From Ricordea florida (Eukaryota; Cnidaria; Anthozoa; Corallimorpharia; Ricordeidae): 64,000 bases of DNA. The notes beneath the pieces are model-generated. The model was not told where the DNA came from and did not search any database. It saw nothing but the letters and a program-made list of their open reading frames with translations. The DNA lies in the NCBI GenBank assembly GCA_949710005.1, contig OX453285.1, forward strand, positions 23,918,502-23,982,501, written 5' to 3'. Positions within the stretch are counted from its first letter, which is position 1; each line of letters begins with the position of its first letter. Below, piece after piece: positions 41,110-50,219 of this stretch. The position numbers and the translations under genes are program-made.

Positions 41110-42727
41110 AGTGGAACAGCAAAGGCGTCATCAGAAGCCATTAGTATCCTCACCTATTGACATTTATCGCTTAAATTTAGAATTAACTGAGCATCCAGAT
41201 CGTAATTTCGTCCTTTATTTGCTAAGTACGCTTAAAGAAGGCGCTCGTATTGGTTATTGTGGGCCGCGTTTAGCCCGGGTTTCCCCCAACCTTATATCTG
41301 CGACGCAGCACCCCGAGGTAGTTTCTGCCAACCTGCAAAAGGAAGTGAACTTAGGACGGGTAGCCGGCCCCTATCCTGCCCCTCCCTTAGCGAATTTCCA
41401 GTGTCATCCAGTGGGAGTTATTCCTAAAAAACACTCAAACGACTGGCGAACTATTTATCACCTCTCCTACCCACAGGGAAATAGTATAAATGACCACATT
41501 GCCAAGGATCTCTATTCCCTGAGCTATGTTCGGGTAGACGATGCAATTCACATCCTCCAGTCCCTGGGAAAGGGAGCCTTTATGGCTAAGACTGATCTTA
41601 AATCAGCGTTTCGCCTTATCCCAATCCACCCCGAAGACTGGGACTTACTGGGCATTCTGTGGAGATCTCAATACTATGTGGACATGTATTTACCCTTCGG
41701 GCTTCGCAGTGCCCCGTTCATTTTTAATCAGCTCTCCGATGGGCTCGAGTGGATCCTAAAACATAACTATGGTCTCCAGCGGGTCATTCACATCCTGGAC
41801 GACTTCTTCATCGCTGAAAGTTCTAGATTAGCTTGTCTCACTAGCTTCAGCACTCTTTTACGGGTATTCATGTCACTTAGGGCCCCGGTAGTAGCGTCCA
41901 AGACTATAGGCCCCTCCCAAGAAATAGAATTTATGGGGATCGTTTTAGATAGCATTCGCATGGAGGCCCGCTTACCCCAGGACAAACTTTCCAGGACGTA
42001 TGATTTGCTGACATCCTTTAGGAAACGCCGCTCCGTGCGCCTGGTTGAGTTACAATCACTCATTGGTACTCTCCAGTTTGCGTGTAAAGTGGTAGTCCCC
42101 GGCAGGACTTTCCTTCAACGCGCCATTAATTTAACTAAGGGTGTCCCTAGTCGTTTTCATCACATCAGACTTAACAGGGAGTTCTTTAAGGACCTCGATA
42201 TGTGGAAACTTTTCCTCTCCAAATGGAACGGGCGCTCCCTTTTTCTTGAGTCCACCACTACCCCTACTCCAGACCTAGAGCTCTACACTGACGCAGCAAG
42301 CTCCGTGGGGTTCGGCGGTTATTTTCAGGGCAAGTGGTTCCAAGGGCACTGGCCTCCCCATATGCGTTTGAACCGCGAGCAGGGTATAAGCATTGAGTGG
42401 CAAGAACTCTTCCCCATCGTTGTTGCCTGCGCTATATGGCACCCACTTTTCCAGGGAAAACGTCTGCAGTTTTGGTGTGATAATGAGTCAGTGGTATCTA
42501 TCATAAATTCGGGGCATTCAAAAGCTCCCCTTATCATGGATCTGGTCAGGAAGCTTGTTCTCCTATCCATGGAACATAATTTTCTCGTACGGGCCCGGCA
42601 TGTCCCTGGGGTTTCAAATGAGATTGCTGATGCCCTCTCCCGCTTTCAGATGCAGCGTTTCTGGGCCCTCGCCCCCGACGCCGACCAGATTCCTTGTACC
42701 ATCCCGCCTTCACTAATGACCCTTTGA
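40883..42727 (+). CDS. Reverse transcriptase / RNase H of DIRS-type element
   Basis: Frame of 614 residues; the conserved part starts about residue 90, so the overlap with gag may be unused or bridged by frameshift or re-initiation. RT blocks: FMAKTDLKSAFRLIPIHPED, LPFGLRSAPFIFNQLSDGL and the catalytic HILDDFF (LDD). RNase H: LYTDAASSVGFGG (D), WQELFPIV (E), WCDNESVVSII (D) and a late D in NEIADALSRF. All catalytic acids are present. Typical of DIRS/Ngaro RT-RH; no methyltransferase domain follows. Confidence 0.92.
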   Translation: MSVLPLTPTENSVVPRQCALTSTSPLGAGAETAATRTCAAAATQTATPSKTALSNNPVAKPGTRESPDLVSAARSKVEQQRRHQKPLVSSPIDIYRLNLELTEHPDRNFVLYLLSTLKEGARIGYCGPRLARVSPNLISATQHPEVVSANLQKEVNLGRVAGPYPAPPLANFQCHPVGVIPKKHSNDWRTIYHLSYPQGNSINDHIAKDLYSLSYVRVDDAIHILQSLGKGAFMAKTDLKSAFRLIPIHPEDWDLLGILWRSQYYVDMYLPFGLRSAPFIFNQLSDGLEWILKHNYGLQRVIHILDDFFIAESSRLACLTSFSTLLRVFMSLRAPVVASKTIGPSQEIEFMGIVLDSIRMEARLPQDKLSRTYDLLTSFRKRRSVRLVELQSLIGTLQFACKVVVPGRTFLQRAINLTKGVPSRFHHIRLNREFFKDLDMWKLFLSKWNGRSLFLESTTTPTPDLELYTDAASSVGFGGYFQGKWFQGHWPPHMRLNREQGISIEWQELFPIVVACAIWHPLFQGKRLQFWCDNESVVSIINSGHSKAPLIMDLVRKLVLLSMEHNFLVRARHVPGVSNEIADALSRFQMQRFWALAPDADQIPCTIPPSLMTL

Positions 42728-43710
42728 GAGAGGAAGTGCTCACCTATGCTTCTTGGGGTCTTTCCAAGAACACAAATCGAGCCTACAGCTGTGGGGAAAA
42801 ACGCTTTTTACAATTCTGCCTGATGAATCGTCTCCTAGGTCCAGATGGGGATGTCCTACCCGCCTCCGAGGGTACTCTCATTTATTTTGCCTCCTATCTC
42901 GCTAGAACGGTGCGTCATAGCACCATTAAACTCTATTTAGCAGCTGTTCGCAACCTCCATATCACTGCTGGGTACAGTGACCCTCTGAAGGGCAAGCTTC
43001 TTCTCCACAAGGTCTTACGCGGTATTCTCCGCTACCAAGGCGAACAGCGTATTCGCCGTCAACCGGTTACCCCTCAGGTTCTCTCGGCAATCCGCCCTGT
43101 TCTGCAATCATGGCTTAGCCCCCGGGATTTTTCCATGATCTGGGCCGCGTTCAATTTAGCCTTTTTCGCCTTCCTGCGATGTAGTGAATTTACCTACAAA
43201 AGTGTTCGCAAATTTAGACCGCTTTTCGATCTTTCTACGGATTGTATAGCCTTTCATCCAACCCTCGCATGCCCGCAGCGCATGACGGTGCAGCTAAAAT
43301 CTTCAAAAACAGACGTTTACAGGCGAGGGCAATCTCTCACCATCGCTCGCACTTCGTCCACCCTTTGCGCGGCGTCGGCCATGCGAGAGTATTTTCTCTT
43401 AGCACGGCCGCAACAGGGTCCCTTATTTTACTTCCAGTCCGGTAATTTGCTTACTCGGGGAGTGGTTTCGCACCTTCTACGGGACAGTTCGAGGGTCGCA
43501 GGTCTTCCTTACCAGAGTCTCAAGGGCCATAGCTTCCGCATAGGTGCTGCGTCGGTTGCTGCTGCTGCCGGCTTGCCAGACTGGCTTATTAAAGTCATGG
43601 GTCGCTGGTCCTCAGACTGTTACCAGCTTTATATACGAACCCCTCAGTCTACATTAGAGTCAGTAGCTCCCAGGATGGCTAACATTGTTGCACGTTTCTC
43701 GTCGATATAG
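42694..43710 (+). CDS. Tyrosine recombinase of DIRS-type element
   Basis: 338 residues, overlapping the RT frame by 34 bp. Catalytic pattern: R in FLRCSEFT, H-x-x-R in GHSFRIGAAS, and the C-terminal nucleophile region SSDCYQLYIR. Known role: inserts the circular DNA copy into the genome without a target duplication, consistent with the clean junctions seen at 39424/39425 and 44846/44847. Intact. Confidence 0.9.
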   Translation: MYHPAFTNDPLREEVLTYASWGLSKNTNRAYSCGEKRFLQFCLMNRLLGPDGDVLPASEGTLIYFASYLARTVRHSTIKLYLAAVRNLHITAGYSDPLKGKLLLHKVLRGILRYQGEQRIRRQPVTPQVLSAIRPVLQSWLSPRDFSMIWAAFNLAFFAFLRCSEFTYKSVRKFRPLFDLSTDCIAFHPTLACPQRMTVQLKSSKTDVYRRGQSLTIARTSSTLCAASAMREYFLLARPQQGPLFYFQSGNLLTRGVVSHLLRDSSRVAGLPYQSLKGHSFRIGAASVAAAAGLPDWLIKVMGRWSSDCYQLYIRTPQSTLESVAPRMANIVARFSSI

Positions 43711-43764
43711 CTTCTCACCGGCTTCCATGGCTTGGGGGGATGCATTGCCTTGCATGCATCAGTG

Positions 43765-44846
43765 GCGGTTAAGTCTGCGCAGCGACTTCCCCCAAGCTTG
43801 TTGTTGTTTCATCGTCTTTGAAAATAGCTTGCTAACCGATACTCTTGTCCGATCCAGCACGTGCTGTCTGTCATTCAGCTCGTAGTGCTGGGGAGATAAG
43901 TGAGGTTGTTTTGTCACGCTACCGCCGGAAGTCGCATGGGCTAACCAAACGCAAGGCAGTGTTCCCCCATTAACGCCATCACGAGTTGTTTGTATTTGAG
44001 TAATAGCTCCGGTTCAATGGCAAGTCGCCATGGTTAACTTACCTTCGCTAGGAACAACGACATTAAATGAGATTTTACTGTCACGCCAGTAAAATATAGT
44101 TAATGGAGCGTGACGTACGTTCTGAATGAGCCGTTCATGGCGGCATCACTTTCTATAGAGCTATTGAGCAGCTATATTCCAAAGGTCAATAAACTGTAAG
44201 CGTTATTGTAGCTAAACCTAAAACATTGTAGCTTTGTTATCTTCTGAACGTTATAACGTACCATAGCATTGGTACAAAGCATTAAAGCACTATTCATGTT
44301 TAAGATGTTACACGTGTTAGGGTAAGCTGTTCGGTAGTACAGCTTTTTCTACTGGCTTGCAAGCAGACGAACGTCTCCGTATAAAAGCTCTGAAAACTGT
44401 TCAGAGTCCATTCTGACTTCGTCTAAGCAACGTAGCTATTACTTATTGTAAATCTATCGTTTAATTTTCCCTCCCTCCCTCCCTTTGGAGACGAGGTTGG
44501 TCATGTCTTCCTGCATAATAAACAAGGGGTCACTCCTGTGTGGTGCGGTTAAGTCTGCGCAGCGACTTCCCCCAAGCTTGTTGTTGTTTCATCGTCTTTG
44601 AAAATAGCTTGCTAACCGATACTCTTGTCCGATCCAGCACGTGCTGTCTGTCATTCAGCTCGTAGTGCTGGGGAGATAAGTGAGGTTGTTTTGTCACGCT
44701 ACCGCCGGAAGTCGCATGGGCTAACCAAACGCAAGGCAGTGTTCCCCCATTAACGCCATCACGAGTTGTTTGTATTTGAGTAATAGCTCCGGTTCAATGG
44801 CAAGTCGCCATGGTTAACTTACCTTCGCTAGGAACAACGACATTAA
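43765..44846 (+). repeat. B1-A2-B2 repeat block of DIRS-type element
   Basis: B1 43765-44066, A2 44066-44468, a short unique spacer with a CCCTCCCTCCCTCCC tract (44468-44544), and B2 44545-44846. The B1/A2 junction (CATTAAATGAG) is what a head-to-tail circle junction of the element would look like. Confidence 0.9.
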
Positions 44847-45794
44847 CCATGCATATCTGTAATCACCAAAGACATCATTACGAATAAATGAAATTAATTT
44901 AACGTGATTATAGTCTGCGTCCTTTTTAAAAAATTTTTGTAATCCTTTAGCAACAGTTTTTTCTCTCTCAGTTAGGTCATCTGAAAATTTATTATCACCA
45001 CCAGGATATTGGCTTTCTTTGGGTGAACTTTCATCGTATTTATAAAATATATCTCCCAATCCATTGTTTGTTCCAATTTTAAACCTAAAATCTTCTGTAT
45101 TACTAATTCCAAACTCTTTACACAAACGTTGATATGCTACTTTACTATATGGATTATTGTTTATTACAAATGGTTGCTCATCGGGTAGGGGAAGGCTTAA
45201 TTCATATAATATCCGCCTTATTGTAAAATATATATGAAACTTAATGAAGCTATTCACTACTTTGGGATAATTTAGACTTTCAAAAGGACTAATCCCACAA
45301 CCAGATGTTGCACACCAAACTGCAAAGTTAAGTTGCTGAGGCCAGTAATTGAAATCTTGTGAGTTCAACCATTTCTTGCTTTGTTTTCCAGATTTGAAAG
45401 TTACAATTTGATTTGTAAATATGTTTCTCATTGGAGCTGTGAATTTTTTTGTATTTGAAACATATATATCTAGTGAGGTTAGCATTTTTGTTATGTTACT
45501 TGTAAAGTCGTCAAAGTTAATAGCCGGTATAGGATAACTTTGGTTAGTCATGGTTAAACTCTTTGGGAATGAACTCAGGTTAATCGATTCACTCAAGCCT
45601 AAATCTTGCCATAATAATGTTTTCAAATTATTAGAAAGACTATCAGTCCATGTTTTTCCAGTAGGATCATCATTAGACATGACAGTCATCTCATTATATT
45701 TCCACTTAATATATCCTCCAAATGAATCATTCACAAATGTAAATTTATCAAGACTAGCTTTTGGGTATCTATTTTTGAAATTCTCGAATAACAT
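44847..45794 (-). pseudogene. Large membrane-anchored virion gene of element A, 5' part
   Basis: N-terminal part of the homologue of 24771-26324 (MLFENFKNRYPKASLDKFTF; WCATSGCGISPFESLNYPKV). The frame runs into the DIRS-type element at its downstream end. The start agrees with the MSLLNDF start chosen for element B's copy. A CTTTAGATC variant of the upstream box lies near 45823. Confidence 0.85.
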
Positions 45795-45922
45795 CTTATT
45801 CTTTGTGTTTCAATGAGTCTGGTCTTTAGATCTAGAATAAGATGTAAATTATTATCAATTAATTTCTTTTCTGATACCTGCAAAACAATTACAACCCACA
45901 TCAGTTCTTTCATATGATATTT

Positions 45923-46552
45923 TTAATGAGCGGGAGTGGTTAACTCTTTTAATAGATCTGCACGAACTTCTCTTCTTATCTGTGACATGTTTAAGTTTTT
46001 TTCTGTATCTCTCCTAAATTTTTGGCGAACTTCAAGTTTTAGTTTTTGAAACTTTTCCAACTCTGCTAAAATTATAGAAAATTCTTGATCAGATATAACA
46101 TTATCTTTCAATGCCTTTGAAACCAAGTCGTTAATGGTGTTTAATTTTGACTTTGCTATGGAAACAGTCTGTTCGTGTTTACTAACTTTATTTGAAAGTC
46201 TTTTTGATGCTGCACCAAATCCAACAGATACTCCACCACAAATTCCGCCTACAACACCCAACGGAACACCAATAATAGCTCCAAAACCGGTAAGAGAAGT
46301 TCCCAACCCGCTTGCAGATAGAATAACAGAAATTACTCCACTACAAACACTGATTTTTGTAAATATTCCTCTTGCTCTATTATATTTTTTCCTCACATCT
46401 TCATAATGTTTAATTTCTTTCTCAAGATTTTGTAATACTTCACTTGATTTTTGTAGTCTGAAATTGACTGGATCTGGATTATTAGGCAATCCAGGGTAAA
46501 TCGAGTTTCGCTCGGGACCGGCTGGGCCGTAAATTCTATTGTAGTCTTCCAT
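45923..46552 (-). CDS. Small virion-block protein with glycine-rich membrane region (element A)
   Basis: 209 residues, homologue of 26428-27024 with the same layout: helix, Gly-rich hydrophobic region (SVILSASGLGTSLTGFGAII), charged coiled coil. The N-terminus carries about 11 extra residues (GPAGPERNSIY region) encoded by a GC-rich hairpin insert at 46500-46532. ATATCTTTAAA near 46577-46587 is the upstream box. Function unknown. Confidence 0.75.
   Translation of the reverse strand: MEDYNRIYGPAGPERNSIYPGLPNNPDPVNFRLQKSSEVLQNLEKEIKHYEDVRKKYNRARGIFTKISVCSGVISVILSASGLGTSLTGFGAIIGVPLGVVGGICGGVSVGFGAASKRLSNKVSKHEQTVSIAKSKLNTINDLVSKALKDNVISDQEFSIILAELEKFQKLKLEVRQKFRRDTEKNLNMSQIRREVRADLLKELTTPAH
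46500..46532. repeat. Hairpin micro-insert inside a CDS (A)
   Basis: CGAG-TTTCG-CTCG (46502-46514) followed by CGGC-TGG-GCCG (46519-46529). It is in frame and absent from element B's copy. Its second half matches the insert at 24564-24578. Confidence 0.75.
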
Positions 46553-46590
46553 ATTGTATTTTACTACTCAACATGATATCTTTAAATTTG

Positions 46591-47625
46591 TTACTTGCTT
46601 CGCGGCCCAGAGGGTCTCTTCTTTATGTTTTCAACAAAATACAAAACCACAGCCATTATCAAAAGCCAAGCATTCTTACCTAAAAATCCAATAACCTCGC
46701 CTGCTGTTTTGAATAGAAAGCTAACTATTGCACCAACCATTCCAGGCAATATTTCACCCAGTTTCTTACCAATAGCTTTCAACCCATTACCAACACCTTT
46801 CCCCAATGTTGATAACCCTTTAGAAAGATTAGAAACTATAACACCAATTACTACACCTACAGCACTCAAAACTGCAAAGGCTGTGAAACCATACTTTTTG
46901 AAGATGTGCTTCACACGATCACGTAATGACATATTTTGAATTACCTCTTCTTGCTCACGCTCAATGTTATCTAACTCATTATCATACTCAACAACTTTTC
47001 TCTCTCTAGTTTTAATTTCATTAAGTTCTTCTGGAGTATTCATCGGTTGATTTTTTAATTCTTCTATCCTATCATTCTCCCTCCTTTTTAATTCTTCTAT
47101 CTTTTCTTTCTCACGATCATTAACTTCAACAATTTCCCCAGCTGTGGGACCTAAAGCTTCTCTAATTTTTTTAGGCAATTTTTTGTTCACATCGCCATAA
47201 GAATCTGAAAAATAATACCATTTTAATTTTTTTGGATCTTTTTTAGAGATTGCAACTTCAATTTTACCCCATTCATTGAATTTGAAAAGAAAATTAGGTT
47301 TGGCCCTTGGGCACATTTTTAAAATATTATCCCAAGCTTCATCTTTGTTTCTTTCAATCTCCCCCATTTCCATCTCTTCACTTGGTAATTGTGTATATCC
47401 TGATTTGGTTTTATATCTAGCACCCCCCTTAGTCGTGGATGTTTCTCTTACTTTTTTTGGTGAGGGCATTCTACCAGTTAGTGGATCATTTTCATCAAAA
47501 TCATCAGGATCTTCTTGTTCGTTTTTTTCGCCCAACCCGAAAGGATCGTCATCATCATCATAATCATTATCATCATCATCTCCTTTTTGTAAATCCTCTA
47601 ATGGTATATCTCCTGCTTCTGCCAT
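46591..47625 (-). CDS. Coiled-coil membrane virion-block protein (element A)
   Basis: 344 residues, homologue of 27063-28358. Acidic N-terminus (DDDDNDYDDDDDPFGLG), shorter and divergent coiled coil (about 155-225), and a C-terminal hydrophobic third almost identical to B's (SAVGVVIGVIVSNLSKGLST; NAWLLIMAVVLYFV). The last residues (RPSGPRSK) come from a GC-rich hairpin insert (46597-46618). AATCTTTAAA at 47648-47657 is the upstream box. Function unknown. Confidence 0.7.
   Translation of the reverse strand: MAEAGDIPLEDLQKGDDDDNDYDDDDDPFGLGEKNEQEDPDDFDENDPLTGRMPSPKKVRETSTTKGGARYKTKSGYTQLPSEEMEMGEIERNKDEAWDNILKMCPRAKPNFLFKFNEWGKIEVAISKKDPKKLKWYYFSDSYGDVNKKLPKKIREALGPTAGEIVEVNDREKEKIEELKRRENDRIEELKNQPMNTPEELNEIKTRERKVVEYDNELDNIEREQEEVIQNMSLRDRVKHIFKKYGFTAFAVLSAVGVVIGVIVSNLSKGLSTLGKGVGNGLKAIGKKLGEILPGMVGAIVSFLFKTAGEVIGFLGKNAWLLIMAVVLYFVENIKKRPSGPRSK
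46597..46618. repeat. Double triloop-hairpin micro-insert at a CDS end (A)
   Basis: GC-TTC-GC and CCC-AGA-GGG (46606-46614). Same family as 29615-29636 and 48677-48698 (shared GCTYC...GG...AGGGTYTC), but read in a different frame. Confidence 0.7.
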
Positions 47626-47675
47626 GATTTTTTACTCATCAGTAAGAAATCTTTAAACTAATCATATACGATAAC

Positions 47676-48068
47676 CTAAAATAACTTACTTGCTGCATAA
47701 CCTATCGCCAACATTCCTCCGCCCACATATGCCATTTCACCCGTCTTTTGATTTTCACTGGGTCTATAATAATCAGAGAATTTTGGTTCATGCATTTGGC
47801 TATACAATTTCAAAGCTTGATCTGTATTCGAAATATTTTTTGTGGCTTGGTATTTATCATCTTTTTTCTTCATTTTCCAATCAATTAGTTTCTGTCTTTT
47901 TTCCTGATATTCAGCATAATCTTTTTGATATTTTTCTAATGCTTTATCGTGTCTTATTTTCTCTGTATCTGTTTTATCACCTGAGAGATATTTTGCAAGA
48001 TATGATCCGCCAACAAATGTTGTTGCATTCAAAATAGCTCCTCCAATCATCATTGCTATTGTTGCCAT
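47676..48068 (-). CDS. Small two-helix membrane protein (element A)
   Basis: 130 residues from MATIAMM, matching the start and length of 28654-29046; the longer frame would begin inside a hairpin insert. Hydrophobic helices at both ends, charged coiled coil between. Nearly identical to B's copy. Likely a virion membrane protein. Confidence 0.75.
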   Translation of the reverse strand: MATIAMMIGGAILNATTFVGGSYLAKYLSGDKTDTEKIRHDKALEKYQKDYAEYQEKRQKLIDWKMKKKDDKYQATKNISNTDQALKLYSQMHEPKFSDYYRPSENQKTGEMAYVGGGMLAIGYAASKLF

Positions 48069-48072
48069 GTTT

Positions 48073-48127
48073 CTTCGCTTCACTCAGGTCTATAAACCAG
48101 CTTTGCTGGACCGGCGAAGCCGATAAA
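48073..48127. repeat. Double triloop-hairpin micro-insert (A, intergenic)
   Basis: CCAGC-TTT-GCTGG (48097-48109) and CGGC-GAA-GCCG (48112-48122); CTTCGC at 48073-48078 can also pair with GCGAAG at 48114-48119 as an alternative outer stem. Absent from the same gap in element B. It separates the 130-residue gene from the usual upstream sequence. Confidence 0.8.
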
Positions 48128-48130
48128 TCC

Positions 48131-48349
48131 TTAATTTGGTAAAATCTTTTGGTCCTCTAAATATGTTTTTAGGTACATACTACCCGATAATACAGCGACC
48201 CATTTTGCATAATTTGTAATACTTGAGGATGGATCGTTCATAAATGATTCTTTCATTGCTTTTTTAGCTACATATCCAACTCCAGCCGCTAATCCGATAA
48301 GGACTGCAGAATCAGTAACAGTTTTCACAAGTTTATTTTCGTTTGACAT
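48131..48349 (-). CDS. 72-residue membrane protein (element A)
   Basis: Nearly identical to 29049-29267 (SAVLIGLAAGVGYVAKKAM; WVAVLSGSMYLKTYLEDQ). Two hydrophobic segments. A TTTAAAAGTT variant of the upstream box lies about 25 bp before the start. Function unknown. Confidence 0.75.
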   Translation of the reverse strand: MSNENKLVKTVTDSAVLIGLAAGVGYVAKKAMKESFMNDPSSSITNYAKWVAVLSGSMYLKTYLEDQKILPN

Positions 48350-48416
48350 GATTTTTTACTACATCAGTAAGAAACTTTTAAATGACTTTATGTAGTAAAA
48401 AAAAAATAATTAGTAA

Positions 48417-48887
48417 TTACATCATTCCAATTTTTGGACGATCTAGGGGCGGTGCTTGAGTATTTGTTTGTGGATTATGAATCTTTATGGGTGGGGCTTG
48501 AAAAGGTTGTGGTATTTGAGGAACTTGAGATAAATCAGGTATTCTGTTTTTATAATATCTCATAAACATATCAAATGCTGTAAAACCTATTCCAACAATT
48601 GATAATACTGTTGTAAAAGATAGTTCCGGTATCCACGCTTTCGATTCATTATTTGTCTTTTCTATATTTTCATTTTGCTCCTCGGCTCGTAGGGTCTCTT
48701 CTTCCCTTTTAATTTGCTCTTCACGTTTCATTTCCCTGGCTAATGCATCTTTTGCTTTTTTATTATATTCAGCTAATTTCTTACCAGCTGCTACTTTTTT
48801 AGGATCTTTTTCCCGTTTTTTAGTATCTTTATTTTCTGGTTTGGGATCAGCTGTAATTTGTTCAACTTGTTCATTTTGTTCAGACAT
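48417..48887 (-). CDS. Basic/acidic virion-block protein with one membrane helix (element A)
   Basis: 156 residues from MSEQNEQ, the start matching element B's copy. Charged first half, membrane helix (FTTVLSIVGIGFTAFDMFM), P/Q-rich tail ending IGMM. A GC-rich insert at 48677-48698 encodes ETLRAEEQ. Homologue of 29313-29783. Function unknown. Confidence 0.7.
   Translation of the reverse strand: MSEQNEQVEQITADPKPENKDTKKREKDPKKVAAGKKLAEYNKKAKDALAREMKREEQIKREEETLRAEEQNENIEKTNNESKAWIPELSFTTVLSIVGIGFTAFDMFMRYYKNRIPDLSQVPQIPQPFQAPPIKIHNPQTNTQAPPLDRPKIGMM
48677..48698. repeat. GC-rich micro-insert inside a CDS (A), family member
   Basis: GCTCCTCGGC...TAGGGTCTC. Related to 29615-29636 but placed at a different position of the homologous protein, showing that these segments move. 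Confidence 0.65.
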
Positions 48888-48955
48888 TATTTTACATATC
48901 ATTAAGAAATCTTTAGACCACTTAGGAATGATATGTAAATAAAATAATAGTATGC

Positions 48956-49525
48956 TCAGTAAACAGTATCAGTACCAACAGCATCTTGCTTAGTAGTCTG
49001 CTCAGTTTTGTTAGAATCATCTGTATTAGTACTTGTAACTTGCTGTATTTTTCCTATTTTAACATGCTTAGCAACCTGAAATATACCGCTAGCAAGTGCT
49101 GTCAGTCTTCCTGCTTTCAATGCTAAGAGGCCTACAATGTTTGCCAGTTCACGATTAACCAAATCATCATTCTTCAAATCAGAACAAAGAGCTTCTATAT
49201 CATCAACCGGAACTAAATATGAAATAAGTTTGGAAACTAATTGAAGGGATGAATCAACCAATCCACCGTTAATTTTTTTACCCATTACCGCTTGATATCG
49301 ATTAAAATATTTTTCTACATCTTTTTCTGATAATTTTTTTATATCACCCAAACTCATTTCAACTCCTAAATATTCCTTTGTGGTTCCAAGAGCTGCTAGA
49401 ATTGCTAGTGATTCTTGTTTTATTTCAAGTTCATTATCATCATTATCTTTTCCCGATCCTCCCTGCGGTCGGTCTGTTTTTCCTACAGTCTTTTCTTCTT
49501 CAATGTAATCTTCAACGTTTGTCAT
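48956..49525 (-). CDS. Helical virion-block protein of unknown function (element A)
   Basis: 189 residues, homologue of 29810-30340. About 11 extra residues near the N-terminus (KTDRPQGGSGK) come from a GC-rich stretch at about 49453-49475 that element B lacks. Otherwise collinear; T/N/Q-rich tail. No catalytic motif visible. Confidence 0.65.
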   Translation of the reverse strand: MTNVEDYIEEEKTVGKTDRPQGGSGKDNDDNELEIKQESLAILAALGTTKEYLGVEMSLGDIKKLSEKDVEKYFNRYQAVMGKKINGGLVDSSLQLVSKLISYLVPVDDIEALCSDLKNDDLVNRELANIVGLLALKAGRLTALASGIFQVAKHVKIGKIQQVTSTNTDDSNKTEQTTKQDAVGTDTVY

Positions 49526-49551
49526 CTTTTATGGTGATAAATTTACTATTT

Positions 49552-50178
49552 TTAAATCACTTCAGGAATCTCTAAATAGCAATTAAATGGGTGTCTTAAA
49601 GATAAACACAGTCTAGAATATTTTTCAGTTTTCAGGAGTTTAACAAGCTTTTTACTAGTTTCATAATCCATATCTCCTCCATAATCTTCAAAAAACATCT
49701 TCATACCTTTCTGCGACGGATTATGAAATGAGACCACACAAGCCACATTTTCACGGAATGGTTTTGCTATGGATGTTAATTGCTGAGTGAGAACCCAAAC
49801 TGATAATCCGTGATGTCTTCCAGAGAACGCTAAATCTATAAATTTATTGGATCGTTTCTTCAGATCACCCGAAACAGCACAATCATCTAAAATTATTAAT
49901 GTATTTGTTCCAGAGAATAAAGTTTGACAATCAGTTAATAACTCATTAATCTCATCAATGTTACTAGCATCTGGTGATAATACAAAGAAACGTTTATCTC
50001 CTCGAGCAAAATTATGATAAGTTTTATTCTTAGAATAAGTTGGGCATATTAAAACAATGTAATCAAAAATTTTTCGGAATGGCCCTCTTAGCTGATTGAT
50101 GAGGTACTTTGTTTTTCCACAATTTGTTGGGCCGGTTATGATACAATGGAATGGTATTTTTTCTCGTAGTTCTTCCAT
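49552..50178 (-). CDS. DNA-packaging ATPase, FtsK/HerA superfamily, A32-like (element A)
   Basis: 208 residues from MEELREKIPF, matching element B's copy in start and length. Walker A GPTNCGKTK, Walker B TLIILDDC and TQQ all present. Intact. About 85-90% identical to 30365-30991 by eye. Confidence 0.92.
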   Translation of the reverse strand: MEELREKIPFHCIITGPTNCGKTKYLINQLRGPFRKIFDYIVLICPTYSKNKTYHNFARGDKRFFVLSPDASNIDEINELLTDCQTLFSGTNTLIILDDCAVSGDLKKRSNKFIDLAFSGRHHGLSVWVLTQQLTSIAKPFRENVACVVSFHNPSQKGMKMFFEDYGGDMDYETSKKLVKLLKTEKYSRLCLSLRHPFNCYLEIPEVI

Positions 50179-50219
50179 TATTTTTTGTATCATAACTAAA
50201 GTTTTTTAAATCTATTCAG

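Larger units (their letters stand above)
39425..44846 (+). mobile_element. DIRS-order retrotransposon with split direct repeats (Ngaro-like)
   Basis: Structure A1-ORFs-B1-A2-B2: A1 39425-39827 equals A2 44066-44468, and B1 43765-44066 equals B2 44545-44846. It encodes a gag-like protein, RT/RNase H and a tyrosine recombinase, with no DDE integrase and no target duplication; the interrupted gene simply resumes after the element. Split direct repeats are known from Ngaro and PAT-like elements; absence of a methyltransferase domain favours Ngaro-like. The repeats look identical and all ORFs are open, so the insertion is recent. It is inserted in a virion gene of element A. Confidence 0.93.

Noticed and set aside
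46134..46939. Plus-strand ORFs within the element A virion block
   Set aside because: Antisense shadows of the 209- and 344-residue genes; not conserved as proteins between A and B beyond what the real genes force.
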